From JAAURB01 sp049647265 (lineage in GTDB: Bacteria; Cyanobacteriota; Cyanobacteriia; Cyanobacteriales; Microcoleaceae): a DNA stretch of 64,000 nt. Position numbers and translations under genes: made by a program. A model generated the notes under the pieces. It saw only the letters and a list, made by a program, of their open reading frames with translations. It was not told where the DNA came from and did no database searches. Location of the stretch: contig JBARXJ010000029.1 of assembly GCA_049647265.1 (NCBI GenBank), positions 1-64,000 of the forward strand. Reading direction: 5' to 3'. Below, in pieces: positions 1 to 7,780 of the stretch. The first letter of the stretch is position 1. Every line of letters begins with the position of its first letter.

Positions 1-103
1 CCTCCTTAGGTTTCCCCCTACCCCCCTTACTAAGGGGGGACTGAGGGGGGATGGGGGACGGAAGGGGGATATCTTCGGGGGGACTGAGGGGGGATTCAAC
101 CCT
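1..103. repeat. G-rich interspersed repeat with palindrome
   Basis: Positions 21-39 are a perfect palindrome, C6TTA-C-TAAG6. The 19-mer GGGGGGACTGAGGGGGGAT occurs twice, at 34-52 and 77-95. Runs of C on one side and G on the other are typical of intergenic repeats in filamentous cyanobacteria. No coding potential is seen. Confidence 0.7.
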
Positions 104-123
104 GTTCTAAGAGCGCGTAGCGC

Positions 124-129
124 TATACT
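124..129 (+). promoter_or_regulatory. Candidate -10 box for RNA element copy 1
   Basis: TATACT at 124-129 lies six bases before the first base of the outer stem of copy 1 (136), which is where a transcript start would be expected. No good -35 hexamer is visible at 17 bases upstream, so the call is tentative. Confidence 0.35.
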
Positions 130-135
130 ACTATA

Positions 136-247
136 CCGCGCCCTAACTAACGGAGCTTACATTCGTTCACAAAAACTCGGTGCATACTGACGAGGTATGC
201 TGCAAGCCTAGACCTTAAGTAGGCAAACGCTCCATTCACTTGTGCGG
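136..247 (+). ncRNA. Y RNA-like structured RNA, copy 1 (candidate)
   Basis: The ends pair: CCGCGC (136-141) with GTGCGG (242-247, one G-U pair). After an internal loop an inner stem pairs GGAGC (152-156) with GCTCC (229-233). Inside sit two clear hairpins: GCATAC/GTATGC (182-187/195-200, 7-base loop) and GCCTA/TAGGC (206-210/220-224, 9-base loop), plus a weak 3-bp arm (165-167/174-176). This gives a closed-end stem topped by a cloverleaf-like module. Bacterial Y RNAs, partners of Ro60 orthologues, are known to have a long end-stem plus a tRNA-like module and are often encoded beside the Ro gene; the next gene here is Ro60-like. The Y RNA identity is inference; the pairing is seen directly and recurs in copy 2. 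Confidence 0.55.
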
Positions 248-261
248 TTTGGCAATTCACA

Positions 262-270
262 TGATATAAT
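262..270 (+). promoter_or_regulatory. Extended -10 promoter before RNA copy 2
   Basis: TGATATAAT at 262-270 is a perfect extended -10 (TGN-TATAAT). The expected start near 276-278 falls just before the outer stem of copy 2 at 283. Extended -10 promoters can work without a good -35, and none is seen. Confidence 0.5.
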
Positions 271-282
271 TAACGGTAATCG

Positions 283-360
283 CCGCGCCCTAATAGGACG
301 AGCTTACATACATTTGATTTCCATTCAAAAACGTAAAAACAGCTCTTCAAACTTGCGCGG
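283..360 (+). ncRNA. Y RNA-like structured RNA, copy 2 (candidate)
   Basis: A shorter relative of the element at 136-247. The outer stem is CCGCGC (283-288) with GCGCGG (355-360): the G-U pair of copy 1 is a G-C pair here, a covariation that supports the stem. The inner stem pairs GAGCT (300-304) with AGCTC (341-345). One internal hairpin, TTTGA/TCAAA (313-317/325-329, 7-base loop), replaces the two of copy 1. Both copies share the order stem, CCTAA, GAGCTTACAT, AAAAAC, GCTC, TTCA, CTTG, stem. It ends 63 bases before the Ro60-like start codon, so it could be a free RNA or part of that gene's leader. Confidence 0.5.
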
Positions 361-393
361 TTATCTTCAAAAGATAAAGCACTGGCGGCGGTT

Positions 394-419
394 ACCTCCT
401 CAGCTACGAAAAAGGAGGT
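394..419 (+). promoter_or_regulatory. Hairpin sequestering the Shine-Dalgarno of the Ro60-like gene
   Basis: ACCTCCT (394-400) is fully complementary to AGGAGGT (413-419), which contains the Shine-Dalgarno GGAGG (414-418) five bases before the ATG at 424. The loop is 12 bases. In the folded state the ribosome site would be hidden, so translation could be gated by a protein or RNA that opens the hairpin. The pairing is seen; regulation is inferred. Confidence 0.45.
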
Positions 420-423
420 TGCA

Positions 424-1866
424 ATGATTGCAGTGAAAACAGACGAACGAGATCTGCGTTTAGAAATGCTGAATAGCTTGCTAACTACACCCCACCGTAA
501 GTTAGAAGAAGTCGCAGAAACTCACCAACTTATTGTTGAACTCGATCCGCTATTTTATGGTCACTTAGCGGTTTGGTATCACCGTAACGGAGATGTGCGG
601 GATCACAAAGAAGTCTTTATCGCTCACTTACTCACCAGTGATTTATCCGAACATCGCGACGCTGGGTTTATCTTACTACAAAAACTGCCGCCATATCAAG
701 TGGCACGAGTGGTAGACTTCATGAAAATTCATCGCGGTAAACTGCCTCGTTGCGCCCGTACAGCGGTACGTCAGTATCTGCAAAAACGCGAACAAACCCC
801 AGAATTGTTTGATCGGGCAGCCTTGCGGGGACGTAAAGCGATGAAGCATCTCTACGCGAGTTTACATATTAAACCCAGTGAACGGGCAAATGCAATCTTG
901 TTTCGGGAGCAACCGCCTGAAGGATCTCTGGCTGCTGTTGTTAAGCAACTCAGCAAGGCAGAAACTCCAACAGAACAAGCCAAACTGATCGTAGAGCATA
1001 ACATTCCCTATACTATCGCAGTGGGAACGATTAAACAACTAACTCCGGTTGTATTGGTGGCGTTAATTAATGCGATGACACCCCAGGAAGCGATCAATAA
1101 CTTGAAGTCTCTCAAGGCGCGGGGGGCAATGGATCATCCGGAAGTGAAGAAGTTAATTGACGCGAAGTTAGAAGCAGCCCAAACCAGTAACCGTATTTCT
1201 GCATTTAAAGCCAAAGTTGCTGCCAATGCTACAGAATTGGATGCTGAAACCGCCGCGAAGTTGGATAAAGTCACTAACGAACAAGTGAAGCGTCGGGGGG
1301 CTATTACTCAGTCTACCGCATTGTTGGTGGATAAATCTGGTTCAATGACTCAGGCTATTGAAGTGGGTAAACAACTGGCGGCGTTAATTTCTGGGGTAAC
1401 CCAAGCGGATCTGTTTGTGTATGCTTTTGATACGATGGCTTATCCGATCGCAGCCAAAGGCAAGGAGTTAAGTGACTGGGAAAAGGCATTTAAACATATT
1501 AACGCTGCGGGTGGTACAAGTGTCGGTTGTGCGGTAGAAGCGATGCGTCGTCAGCGTCGGATAGTTGACCAATTCATTTTAGTTACTGATGAAGGGGATA
1601 ATACTCGTCCTTATTTCACTGATGCTTACCTTCAATATAGTCGAGAATTGGCTGTCATGCCGAATGTTGTCATTGTCAGAGTTGGACATTATTGTTCTTA
1701 TATTGAAGACCAACTCAAGCAAAAGCAACTGCCTGTTGAAACATTTACCTTTAGCGGTGACTACTATTCTTTGCCGAATTTAGTCCCATTATTATCTCGT
1801 CCTTCTCGCCTCGAGTTGTTGATGGAAATTATGGAAACTATTTTACCGGTTCGTAAAGACAAGTAG
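424..1866 (+). CDS. Ro60/TROVE-like RNA-binding protein with vWA domain
   Basis: A 480-residue protein built like Ro60 (TROVE) orthologues: an alpha-helical, HEAT-like N-terminal two thirds, then a von Willebrand A domain from about residue 295. The MIDAS metal site is complete: DKSGSM (D303, S305, S307), T365 in GGTS and D389 in TDEGD. The stretch around residues 215-260 matches in position the end of the TROVE helical ring. Family members bind Y RNAs and misfolded RNAs and act in RNA quality control with exonucleases. The start is fixed by a strong Shine-Dalgarno (GGAGG, 5-base spacing), which is itself paired in a hairpin. It is preceded by two Y RNA-like elements, which fits the assignment. 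It is somewhat shorter than human Ro60 (about 540 residues). A generic cyanobacterial vWA protein is the alternative. Confidence 0.75.
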   Translation: MIAVKTDERDLRLEMLNSLLTTPHRKLEEVAETHQLIVELDPLFYGHLAVWYHRNGDVRDHKEVFIAHLLTSDLSEHRDAGFILLQKLPPYQVARVVDFMKIHRGKLPRCARTAVRQYLQKREQTPELFDRAALRGRKAMKHLYASLHIKPSERANAILFREQPPEGSLAAVVKQLSKAETPTEQAKLIVEHNIPYTIAVGTIKQLTPVVLVALINAMTPQEAINNLKSLKARGAMDHPEVKKLIDAKLEAAQTSNRISAFKAKVAANATELDAETAAKLDKVTNEQVKRRGAITQSTALLVDKSGSMTQAIEVGKQLAALISGVTQADLFVYAFDTMAYPIAAKGKELSDWEKAFKHINAAGGTSVGCAVEAMRRQRRIVDQFILVTDEGDNTRPYFTDAYLQYSRELAVMPNVVIVRVGHYCSYIEDQLKQKQLPVETFTFSGDYYSLPNLVPLLSRPSRLELLMEIMETILPVRKDK

Positions 1867-1937
1867 AATATGTATTAAAGCATTGTTCATTATAATGATG
1901 GGCAATGTTTTCTTTAATTAAAACAACTATTCTATCT

Positions 1938-2552
1938 ATGTCTATCGCTATTACTGAAGCTATTACCACTTTAGCAGAAGCCCACCGACAATTTAATCTG
2001 TTACCGACAGAGGATGAGACGTTTTTCTTGGAATGGCAAGAAAACTTATCCGAAATTTCGATAGCAGAAAAAATGGCTTTAGATCAATTACATCGGCGAT
2101 ATCTATATCAACGTTCCGAAGGAACAGTAATATTATTATTAATTTCTCCCTTATTAGCTATTGCAGGATTTTACGATCCACCTTTTAAAGTTAGGGCAGA
2201 ACAATCTGTCCAATTAACAATCAATGATGGGGAAGAAATATTACAAGGCAGAATAGATGTATTAGTCTTATTAAATCAACTATGGGTAATTGTATTAGAA
2301 TCGAAAAAAACTGCATTATCTGTTTGGACTGCTTTACCTCAAACCCTTGCTTATTTAATGGCAAACCCTCAACCTGAAAAACCAAGCTTTGCAATGATGA
2401 CAAATGGAGATGATATTATTTTTGTTAAGCTGATACAGCAACCCCAAGGAAATTATGCATTATCTCGTGTATTTGCACCTTTAACTGCTAAACAAGAACT
2501 CTATAACTGTTTACAGATTTTAAAGCGTATTGCTAAAATCAGTCAAGATTAA
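1938..2552 (+). CDS. PD-(D/E)XK nuclease-like protein (HsdR N-terminal type)
   Basis: About 205 residues, related to stand-alone proteins resembling the N-terminal nuclease domain of type I restriction R subunits, common in cyanobacteria. The nuclease core is visible: D107 in GRIDVLV and E121-S-K123 in VLESKK, that is D-X13-E-X-K. There is no helicase or specificity subunit, so it is not a complete restriction enzyme. An ATG at 1905 would add 11 residues; the ATG at 1938 is preferred because relatives begin near MSIAITEAITTL. It lies 71 bases after the Ro60-like gene and 25 bases before xisI, all on the same strand, so co-transcription is possible. The true substrate is unknown. Confidence 0.75.
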   Translation: MSIAITEAITTLAEAHRQFNLLPTEDETFFLEWQENLSEISIAEKMALDQLHRRYLYQRSEGTVILLLISPLLAIAGFYDPPFKVRAEQSVQLTINDGEEILQGRIDVLVLLNQLWVIVLESKKTALSVWTALPQTLAYLMANPQPEKPSFAMMTNGDDIIFVKLIQQPQGNYALSRVFAPLTAKQELYNCLQILKRIAKISQD

Positions 2553-2576
2553 ATTATCCTCGGAAGTATTTATTCA

Positions 2577-2909
2577 ATGGATACCTTAGAAAATTATCGA
2601 GAAATTATTAAAAAGGTTCTGCAAGAAAATGCTGATTTTTATTCTTATGACGAGATAGAATGCAAACCGATATATGATGAGAAAAAGGATACATACTTAC
2701 TCATTACTATCGGCTGGGATAGAGGTAAACGAATTCATAGTTGTTTTGTTCATCTGGATATTATTAATAATAAAGTATGGGTGCAACGAGATGATACAGA
2801 AGATGGAGTCACTCCTGAATTAGTGGAAGCAGGTATTCCTAAAAATTGTATTGTTTTAGGCTTTCATCCTCCTGATGTTCGACCCCATACAGGATTTGCA
2901 ACGGCTTAA
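2577..2909 (+). CDS. xisI: XisI family protein (fdxN element excision controlling factor-like)
   Basis: A 110-residue protein matching the XisI family over its full length, with the hallmark C-terminal block GIPKNCIVLGFHPPDVRP and the central GWDRGKRIH. In heterocystous cyanobacteria XisI, with XisH and XisF, is needed to excise the fdxN element; homologues are abundant in cyanobacteria that have no such element and their role there is unknown. The usual partner XisH is absent. Instead a different PD-(D/E)XK-type gene sits 24 bases upstream. A host-encoded excision role is not supported by anything else in the window. Confidence 0.88.
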   Translation: MDTLENYREIIKKVLQENADFYSYDEIECKPIYDEKKDTYLLITIGWDRGKRIHSCFVHLDIINNKVWVQRDDTEDGVTPELVEAGIPKNCIVLGFHPPDVRPHTGFATA

Positions 2910-2932
2910 AATAAATAGTTTTAATTGAATGA

Positions 2933-4381
2933 TTAATTTTCTATTTTCTGAAACAGATAAACCTCATCTTGACGATAACTCAATTTAAAATTAGAGGATT
3001 GATTTAATTCTTCAACTAAGTTTTGTGCAAATTCTGTATTACTTTGCCAACCGGGATAGCGGAGATTTAATAAAATATCATCAAATTGATTTAAGTCTTG
3101 AGGCGGCTTACCTTTATTGGTAAATTTAATCACTGGACGATGGGATAAATGAGGCGCAAGATAAGCCGTTGTTAACACATTTCCACGGGGTGAAACCTGT
3201 TGAATAGCTTCTCTATTGGCTTGCCACGTATCTAAGTTATCAAGATATCGTCCGCCAAAATAGCTATATTTTGCTAATGCTAAAAATCCGATAACTGCCC
3301 AAATTATTATCAAATATTCTAGTGATTTTTGGGATTTTAACTTAAACTGATTTAAAAGACTTTTACCTAAACATTCACTGTCATCGGCTAAACAGTAAAT
3401 TACAGATAAAATTAAAAAGGGTAAAATTGGAACAGAATATTGATGAATTAAGTCTCGTTGGGCATCAATATTAGAAAGAATATTTTTAGTTAAAACAGGA
3501 ATAGTGACAATTAATGGCGCGAGTCTTTGCGGAGATAGCCATAAAATTATGGGTGAAAACAGTAATAAGAAATATTCGATTGTTTTGAGAGATAAAATTC
3601 GTCCTAAGACTAAATGGGGTTTGAGAAATAAATTGAGAATAATTTCATAAACAGAATTGCCTAAATATCCATATCGACCCACACCACCGGGACCTTCTCC
3701 ACCTTTATAATAAGGAATAATCCCTTGAACGACAACAATAAACCAACCCACACCTAAGAATAGGGCAATTGCACCATATTTTCGCTTCTTTTCAAAGAAA
3801 AATAGCCAAAAACCCATCGCGGCTACAGTTAACGCTAAGGCATCTTTACAGCCTAATACCCAAATAATTAATAGACAAAACCAAACTATTTTATCAAGCT
3901 TTGCGGCTAAAATAGCCCCTAATATTGCCGCTACTGCCATCACTTCTGGATGGAAATCAAATAAATTAATATTAAAAATTAAAGGATAAAGTAAATAGAC
4001 TATCACAATAGCCATTGATAGCCGTTGATTTAATCCGGCGTGGCGTGCTAAACTCCAGGTGGGATAAACTCCTAACGCTAAGAAAACAGCTTGAATTAAG
4101 AGTAGCCAATAAACCGAAGGATAAATCCAGTATAATAAACTGACCGGATACATTGCCCAAGCGGCATGATTTCCTAAATGATGGATTTCTAAGAAGGAAG
4201 AGATTGGCGATATTCCTTGACTAATTAAATACGCAACTTGATCGTAAATTCCCAGTTCAAAAGCAGTTGATTGAAAGAGAAGATGTCGAATACTACTACA
4301 TAAAAATAGAAGTATTGAGGCAATAATAAATAGTTTTGTAATTGATAAATTTTTAGCTAGTTTTTCCTTAAAATAACTCAT
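2933..4381 (-). CDS. DUF2079 polytopic membrane protein
   Basis: About 482 residues with many hydrophobic segments and the DUF2079 signature near the N-terminus (FELGIYDQVAYLISQG, then HHLGNHAAW). DUF2079 proteins resemble GT-C-fold membrane glycosyltransferases, but no reaction is established. The copy is a clear paralogue of the gene at 4386-5873, with the same motif order (FDFHPEVMA, WILGCK-like, KPHLVLGR). An upstream start at 4432 would overlap the neighbouring gene by 47 bases; the ATG at 4381 leaves a 4-base gap and is preferred. The two form a tandem, presumably co-transcribed pair. The C-terminus is a soluble domain of about 100 residues. Confidence 0.8.
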   Translation of the reverse strand: MSYFKEKLAKNLSITKLFIIASILLFLCSSIRHLLFQSTAFELGIYDQVAYLISQGISPISSFLEIHHLGNHAAWAMYPVSLLYWIYPSVYWLLLIQAVFLALGVYPTWSLARHAGLNQRLSMAIVIVYLLYPLIFNINLFDFHPEVMAVAAILGAILAAKLDKIVWFCLLIIWVLGCKDALALTVAAMGFWLFFFEKKRKYGAIALFLGVGWFIVVVQGIIPYYKGGEGPGGVGRYGYLGNSVYEIILNLFLKPHLVLGRILSLKTIEYFLLLFSPIILWLSPQRLAPLIVTIPVLTKNILSNIDAQRDLIHQYSVPILPFLILSVIYCLADDSECLGKSLLNQFKLKSQKSLEYLIIIWAVIGFLALAKYSYFGGRYLDNLDTWQANREAIQQVSPRGNVLTTAYLAPHLSHRPVIKFTNKGKPPQDLNQFDDILLNLRYPGWQSNTEFAQNLVEELNQSSNFKLSYRQDEVYLFQKIEN

Positions 4382-4385
4382 AATT

Positions 4386-5873
4386 TCAGGATTTAATTTC
4401 AGGAGACAGTAATAAGTTGCGGTTAAAAACAATCACATCATCTTGTTGATAAACCATAGAAAACTTTGAGTCTGTTGTCAGTTTCTCGACTAATTCTCTG
4501 CCAATTTCTGCCGTATCTGGCCAAGGATGACGTAAATTTAACACAATTTGTTCAAATTCACTAAAATCCGTTTCTAATGACACTTGACTCAATAATTTAA
4601 TCATCGGACGATGGGTTAAATGTGGCGCTATTCTATTATCCGTTAAGACTGTAGTTTCAGGTTGAATTTCTGCAATGGCTTCTCTTGTCGCTGTCCATGT
4701 ATCCATCCGTTGAATATACATCCAATACTGACCATATTTACCATAAATTAAAAAGATTAAAAAAGACCACAAAATGATTAATTGAGCTTTGGATAATGAG
4801 ACAGATGTAATTTTATCTTTTAGTTTGATGAGGAAATTGCCTAACATCCCCTCTCCGGATTTTAAACTATTGATGACAGCGAGAATAAGAAAAGGAATGA
4901 CAGGCAGAGAATATTGATAAGCGAGACTGCGTTGAAACGGAATATCCGATAAACTATTAATGATTAAAGTCGGAATAGCGGGAATTAAACAAATTAACTG
5001 AGACGGAGATAACCATAAAATCACAGGTAAACTCAGTTTAAATAAATAATCAATTGTGGAAGCAGATATTAATCTTCCCAGGACTAAATGCGGTTTAAGA
5101 ATAAAGTTGATTAGAATCTCTGTAACCGATGTGCCTAAATAACGATAACGCCATACTCCCTCAACTTCCTTGCCGCTAAATTGAGGAATCATCCATTGCG
5201 TGACAATAATAAACCATCCCGTCCCTAAAACCAGGGCAATTAAACCATATTGTCGCCGTCTTTCAAACAACAATAACCAAAATCCTAACGCTATTACCGT
5301 TAACGATAAAACCGCTTTGCATCCCAATATCCAAAGAATAGCTAAACAAAACCATAGCATTTGTTGCCGTTTCGCTGCTAAAATTGCCCCCAATAATGCC
5401 GGAAGCGCCATCACTTCGGGGTGAAAATCAAATAAGTTGAGATTAAATACCACCGGATACAATAAATAAACCGCCGCGATCGCGCCCTGCAACCGCTCAT
5501 TTAACCCCACAAGCCGCCCTAACGCCCAAACAAATCCCCCCCCGATAGCCAGTGCGATCGCCTGTACAATTAGCAGCCAATAGACGCTCGGATAGATTTT
5601 ATACAACAACCCCAAGGGATACACCGCCCAAGCCCCGTGATTCCCCAAATGATGAAACCCTAAAATCGAAGAAATTGGCGCTTCTCCCTCAGAGATCAGA
5701 TAAGTGACTTGATCGTAAATTCCTAGATCATAAGCGGTTGATTGGAACATCTCATGGCGTAAACTACTACACAGCAGAAATATCGCGATCGCACTTACAA
5801 TCATTACAATCACAGTCGGTGGCGGAAGCAGTCCAGGCAATGTCTGCTTTGAAGACTCAGGGGAAGTTGGCAT
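4386..5873 (-). CDS. DUF2079 polytopic membrane protein (first of tandem pair)
   Basis: 495 residues, multi-spanning, starting at an ATG at 5873. It carries YDLGIYDQVTYLISEG and HHLGNHGAW, the conserved start of DUF2079, then FDFHPEVMALPALLGAILAA and KPHLVLGRLI. Function is unknown; a sugar- or lipid-linked transferase role is only a fold-based guess. It is the promoter-proximal gene of a tandem duplication with the gene at 2933-4381, the two retaining obvious similarity throughout. It is divergent from dnaA with a 210-base spacer, so both promoters must lie in 5874-6083. Confidence 0.82.
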   Translation of the reverse strand: MPTSPESSKQTLPGLLPPPTVIVMIVSAIAIFLLCSSLRHEMFQSTAYDLGIYDQVTYLISEGEAPISSILGFHHLGNHGAWAVYPLGLLYKIYPSVYWLLIVQAIALAIGGGFVWALGRLVGLNERLQGAIAAVYLLYPVVFNLNLFDFHPEVMALPALLGAILAAKRQQMLWFCLAILWILGCKAVLSLTVIALGFWLLLFERRRQYGLIALVLGTGWFIIVTQWMIPQFSGKEVEGVWRYRYLGTSVTEILINFILKPHLVLGRLISASTIDYLFKLSLPVILWLSPSQLICLIPAIPTLIINSLSDIPFQRSLAYQYSLPVIPFLILAVINSLKSGEGMLGNFLIKLKDKITSVSLSKAQLIILWSFLIFLIYGKYGQYWMYIQRMDTWTATREAIAEIQPETTVLTDNRIAPHLTHRPMIKLLSQVSLETDFSEFEQIVLNLRHPWPDTAEIGRELVEKLTTDSKFSMVYQQDDVIVFNRNLLLSPEIKS

Positions 5874-6082
5874 GAAATTTCATCTCTCATATCCATATCG
5901 GATATCATCCTACCTGATTAATTGTCTTCTGGAATATATTTTCTTCAGATTCACGAGCTCTCAACTCAAGCTATACTCTAAATTAATTCTGTATTATTGC
6001 CGATCTTGTCCCCGCCATCGGAGAGAATTAAGTCACAGACCCAGAAAAGCTATTTTTCATCTTGAATTAATAGGTAGTTCCT

Positions 6083-6091
6083 TGTGGAAAT
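6083..6091 (-). promoter_or_regulatory. DnaA-box-like 9-mer overlapping the dnaA start
   Basis: The minus strand reads ATTTCCACA, one mismatch from the cyanobacterial box TTTTCCACA. It covers the GTG start of dnaA. A single box is weak evidence by itself; no cluster is visible on either side of dnaA. Confidence 0.3.
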
Positions 6092-7457
6092 CTCATTAGA
6101 ATCTCTATGGAATCAAGTCTTACAACGACTCCAAATGCAACTGGGGGAGCCGACTTTTAATACATGGATTAAAACAGCAAACGCAGAACATTTAGATCAG
6201 CAAGTTTTAGTGATTCGTGCTGCTAATCCTTTTGCTCAAAACTGGTTGCAAAAATATTATAAAGACTTGATTGCTGAGGTTGTACAAGACATTTTGGGTT
6301 ACAGTGTGGAAATTAACATCGTTACAGATACAATACCCGGCGTGAATTCTAATACGGGAACTACTTTGAAATGGCCGTCACCCGGTGGCAGTAATCATCT
6401 CGATTTAGTCACAGGAAACGCTTCTAAATCGGCTAATTTAAGCATTAAATATGTGTTTTCTCGGTTTGTTGTCGGTTCTAATAGTCGCTTGGCTCATGCA
6501 GCGGCATTAGCGGTGGCAGAATCTCCCGGACGAGAATTTAATCCTCTGTTTTTATGTGGCGGTGTTGGCTTAGGAAAAACCCATTTAATGCAAGCGATTG
6601 GGCATTATCGCTTAGAACTTAATCCTAACTCTAAAGTTTATTACGTTTCAACGGAAAAATTTACCAATGATTTAATTGCAGCCATTCGTCGAGATAGCTT
6701 ACAAAGTTTCCGAGAACATTATCGAGAAGCGGATGTTTTGTTAGTAGACGATATGCAATTTATTGAAGGAAAAGAATATACTCAAGAAGAGTTTTTTCAT
6801 ACGTTTAATACTTTACATGAATCTGGCAAACAAGTGGTGATTGCAGCCGATAGACCGCCCCAACAAATCCCTGGCATTCAAGACAGATTATGTTCTCGTT
6901 TTTCGATGGGTTTAGTGGCTGATATTCAACCGCCGGATTTAGAAACTCGGATGGCAATTTTACAGAAAAAAGCAGAATATGAACAAGTACAACTGCCCCG
7001 AGATGTAATTGAATATATCGCCACTCATTATACCTCTAATATTCGTGAACTTGAGGGGGCTTTAATTCGAGCCATTGCTTATATTTCTATTTCAGGGCAA
7101 CCGATGACGGTTGAAAGTATTGCCCCTGTTTTAACACCCAAAGAAACCGTAGAAGAATCTTCCCCAGAAGCGGTGTTACAAGCGGTTGTGGATATATTTA
7201 AAGTATCGATAGAAGATTTAAAAGGAAGCTCAAGACGACGAGAAATTAGCTTAGCTCGACAAGTTGCCATGTATTTAATGCGTCAACATACAGATTTGAG
7301 TTTACCGAAAGTGGGGGAAATTTTAGGCGGAAAAGATCATACAACAATTATGTATGGTTGTGAAAAAATTAGTCAATTAAAAAGTAAAGATTCTGATATG
7401 GCTCAAACACTTAGAAAGTTAAGTGACCGGATTAATTTTAATAGTCGTTCTTGTTAA
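6084..7457 (+). CDS. dnaA: Chromosomal replication initiator protein DnaA
   Basis: 457 residues, normal length for DnaA. Domain I occupies roughly residues 1-85, followed by a short linker; the AAA+ domain has Walker A GGVGLGKT (159-166) and Walker B VLLVDDMQF; domain IV ends with the DnaA-box-binding signature DHTTIMYGCEKI. The start is GTG at 6084, which gives the usual N-terminus (EISLESLWNQVL). A DnaA-box-like 9-mer, ATTTCCACA on the minus strand (6083-6091), overlaps the start codon, which would suit autoregulation. No dnaN lies beside it. The end of the gene is partly duplicated about 99 bases downstream. Confidence 0.98.
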   Translation: MEISLESLWNQVLQRLQMQLGEPTFNTWIKTANAEHLDQQVLVIRAANPFAQNWLQKYYKDLIAEVVQDILGYSVEINIVTDTIPGVNSNTGTTLKWPSPGGSNHLDLVTGNASKSANLSIKYVFSRFVVGSNSRLAHAAALAVAESPGREFNPLFLCGGVGLGKTHLMQAIGHYRLELNPNSKVYYVSTEKFTNDLIAAIRRDSLQSFREHYREADVLLVDDMQFIEGKEYTQEEFFHTFNTLHESGKQVVIAADRPPQQIPGIQDRLCSRFSMGLVADIQPPDLETRMAILQKKAEYEQVQLPRDVIEYIATHYTSNIRELEGALIRAIAYISISGQPMTVESIAPVLTPKETVEESSPEAVLQAVVDIFKVSIEDLKGSSRRREISLARQVAMYLMRQHTDLSLPKVGEILGGKDHTTIMYGCEKISQLKSKDSDMAQTLRKLSDRINFNSRSC

Positions 7458-7600
7458 TGATGTTGAAGGAAGACGGAAGAAGGAAGACGGAAGACGGAAG
7501 CAAGATTGTAGGGTGCGTTAATGTAACGCACTCTTGCTAGAAGTCGTTCTTGTTAATGATGTTGAGGGAAGTTGGAAGACGGAAGACGGGAGATGTTGAA
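7443..7600. repeat. Duplicated dnaA 3' end and GGAAGAC repeats
   Basis: A 30-base block starting AGTCGTTCTTGTTAATGATG at 7443 recurs at 7542-7571 with one mismatch; the first copy contains the dnaA stop codon. Between them are GGAAGACGGAA repeats (7468-7500) and the palindrome GTGCGTTA-ATG-TAACGCAC (7513-7531). These look like slippage- or repeat-mediated growth of the spacer. The rest of the gap to 7780 holds no gene that can be supported. Confidence 0.75.
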
Positions 7601-7780
7601 TGTGAATTTAGGTAGCCATTGACCTCTGGGTGGGGTATGCAGAACTTGATATTTTATGTATATTAAGTATTATTACTTCTCTGTTTTTCCCATAACCTTT
7701 AGTCTTTGCTCGATTCTCTTTTGCCTTGAGAGAAATATGACGAAAACATCCACCCCTCCTTAAAATTTAAATCCCTAATA

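Noticed and set aside
242..427. Short open frame just before the Ro60-like gene
   Set aside because: It runs through RNA element copy 2 and the Shine-Dalgarno hairpin, has no ribosome site and no family resemblance.
1938..2552. Complete type I restriction system
   Set aside because: Only the nuclease-like domain is present; no helicase, methyltransferase or specificity subunit follows.
5874..6083. Replication origin beside dnaA
   Set aside because: Only one DnaA-box-like site is seen and there is no box cluster or adjacent dnaN.
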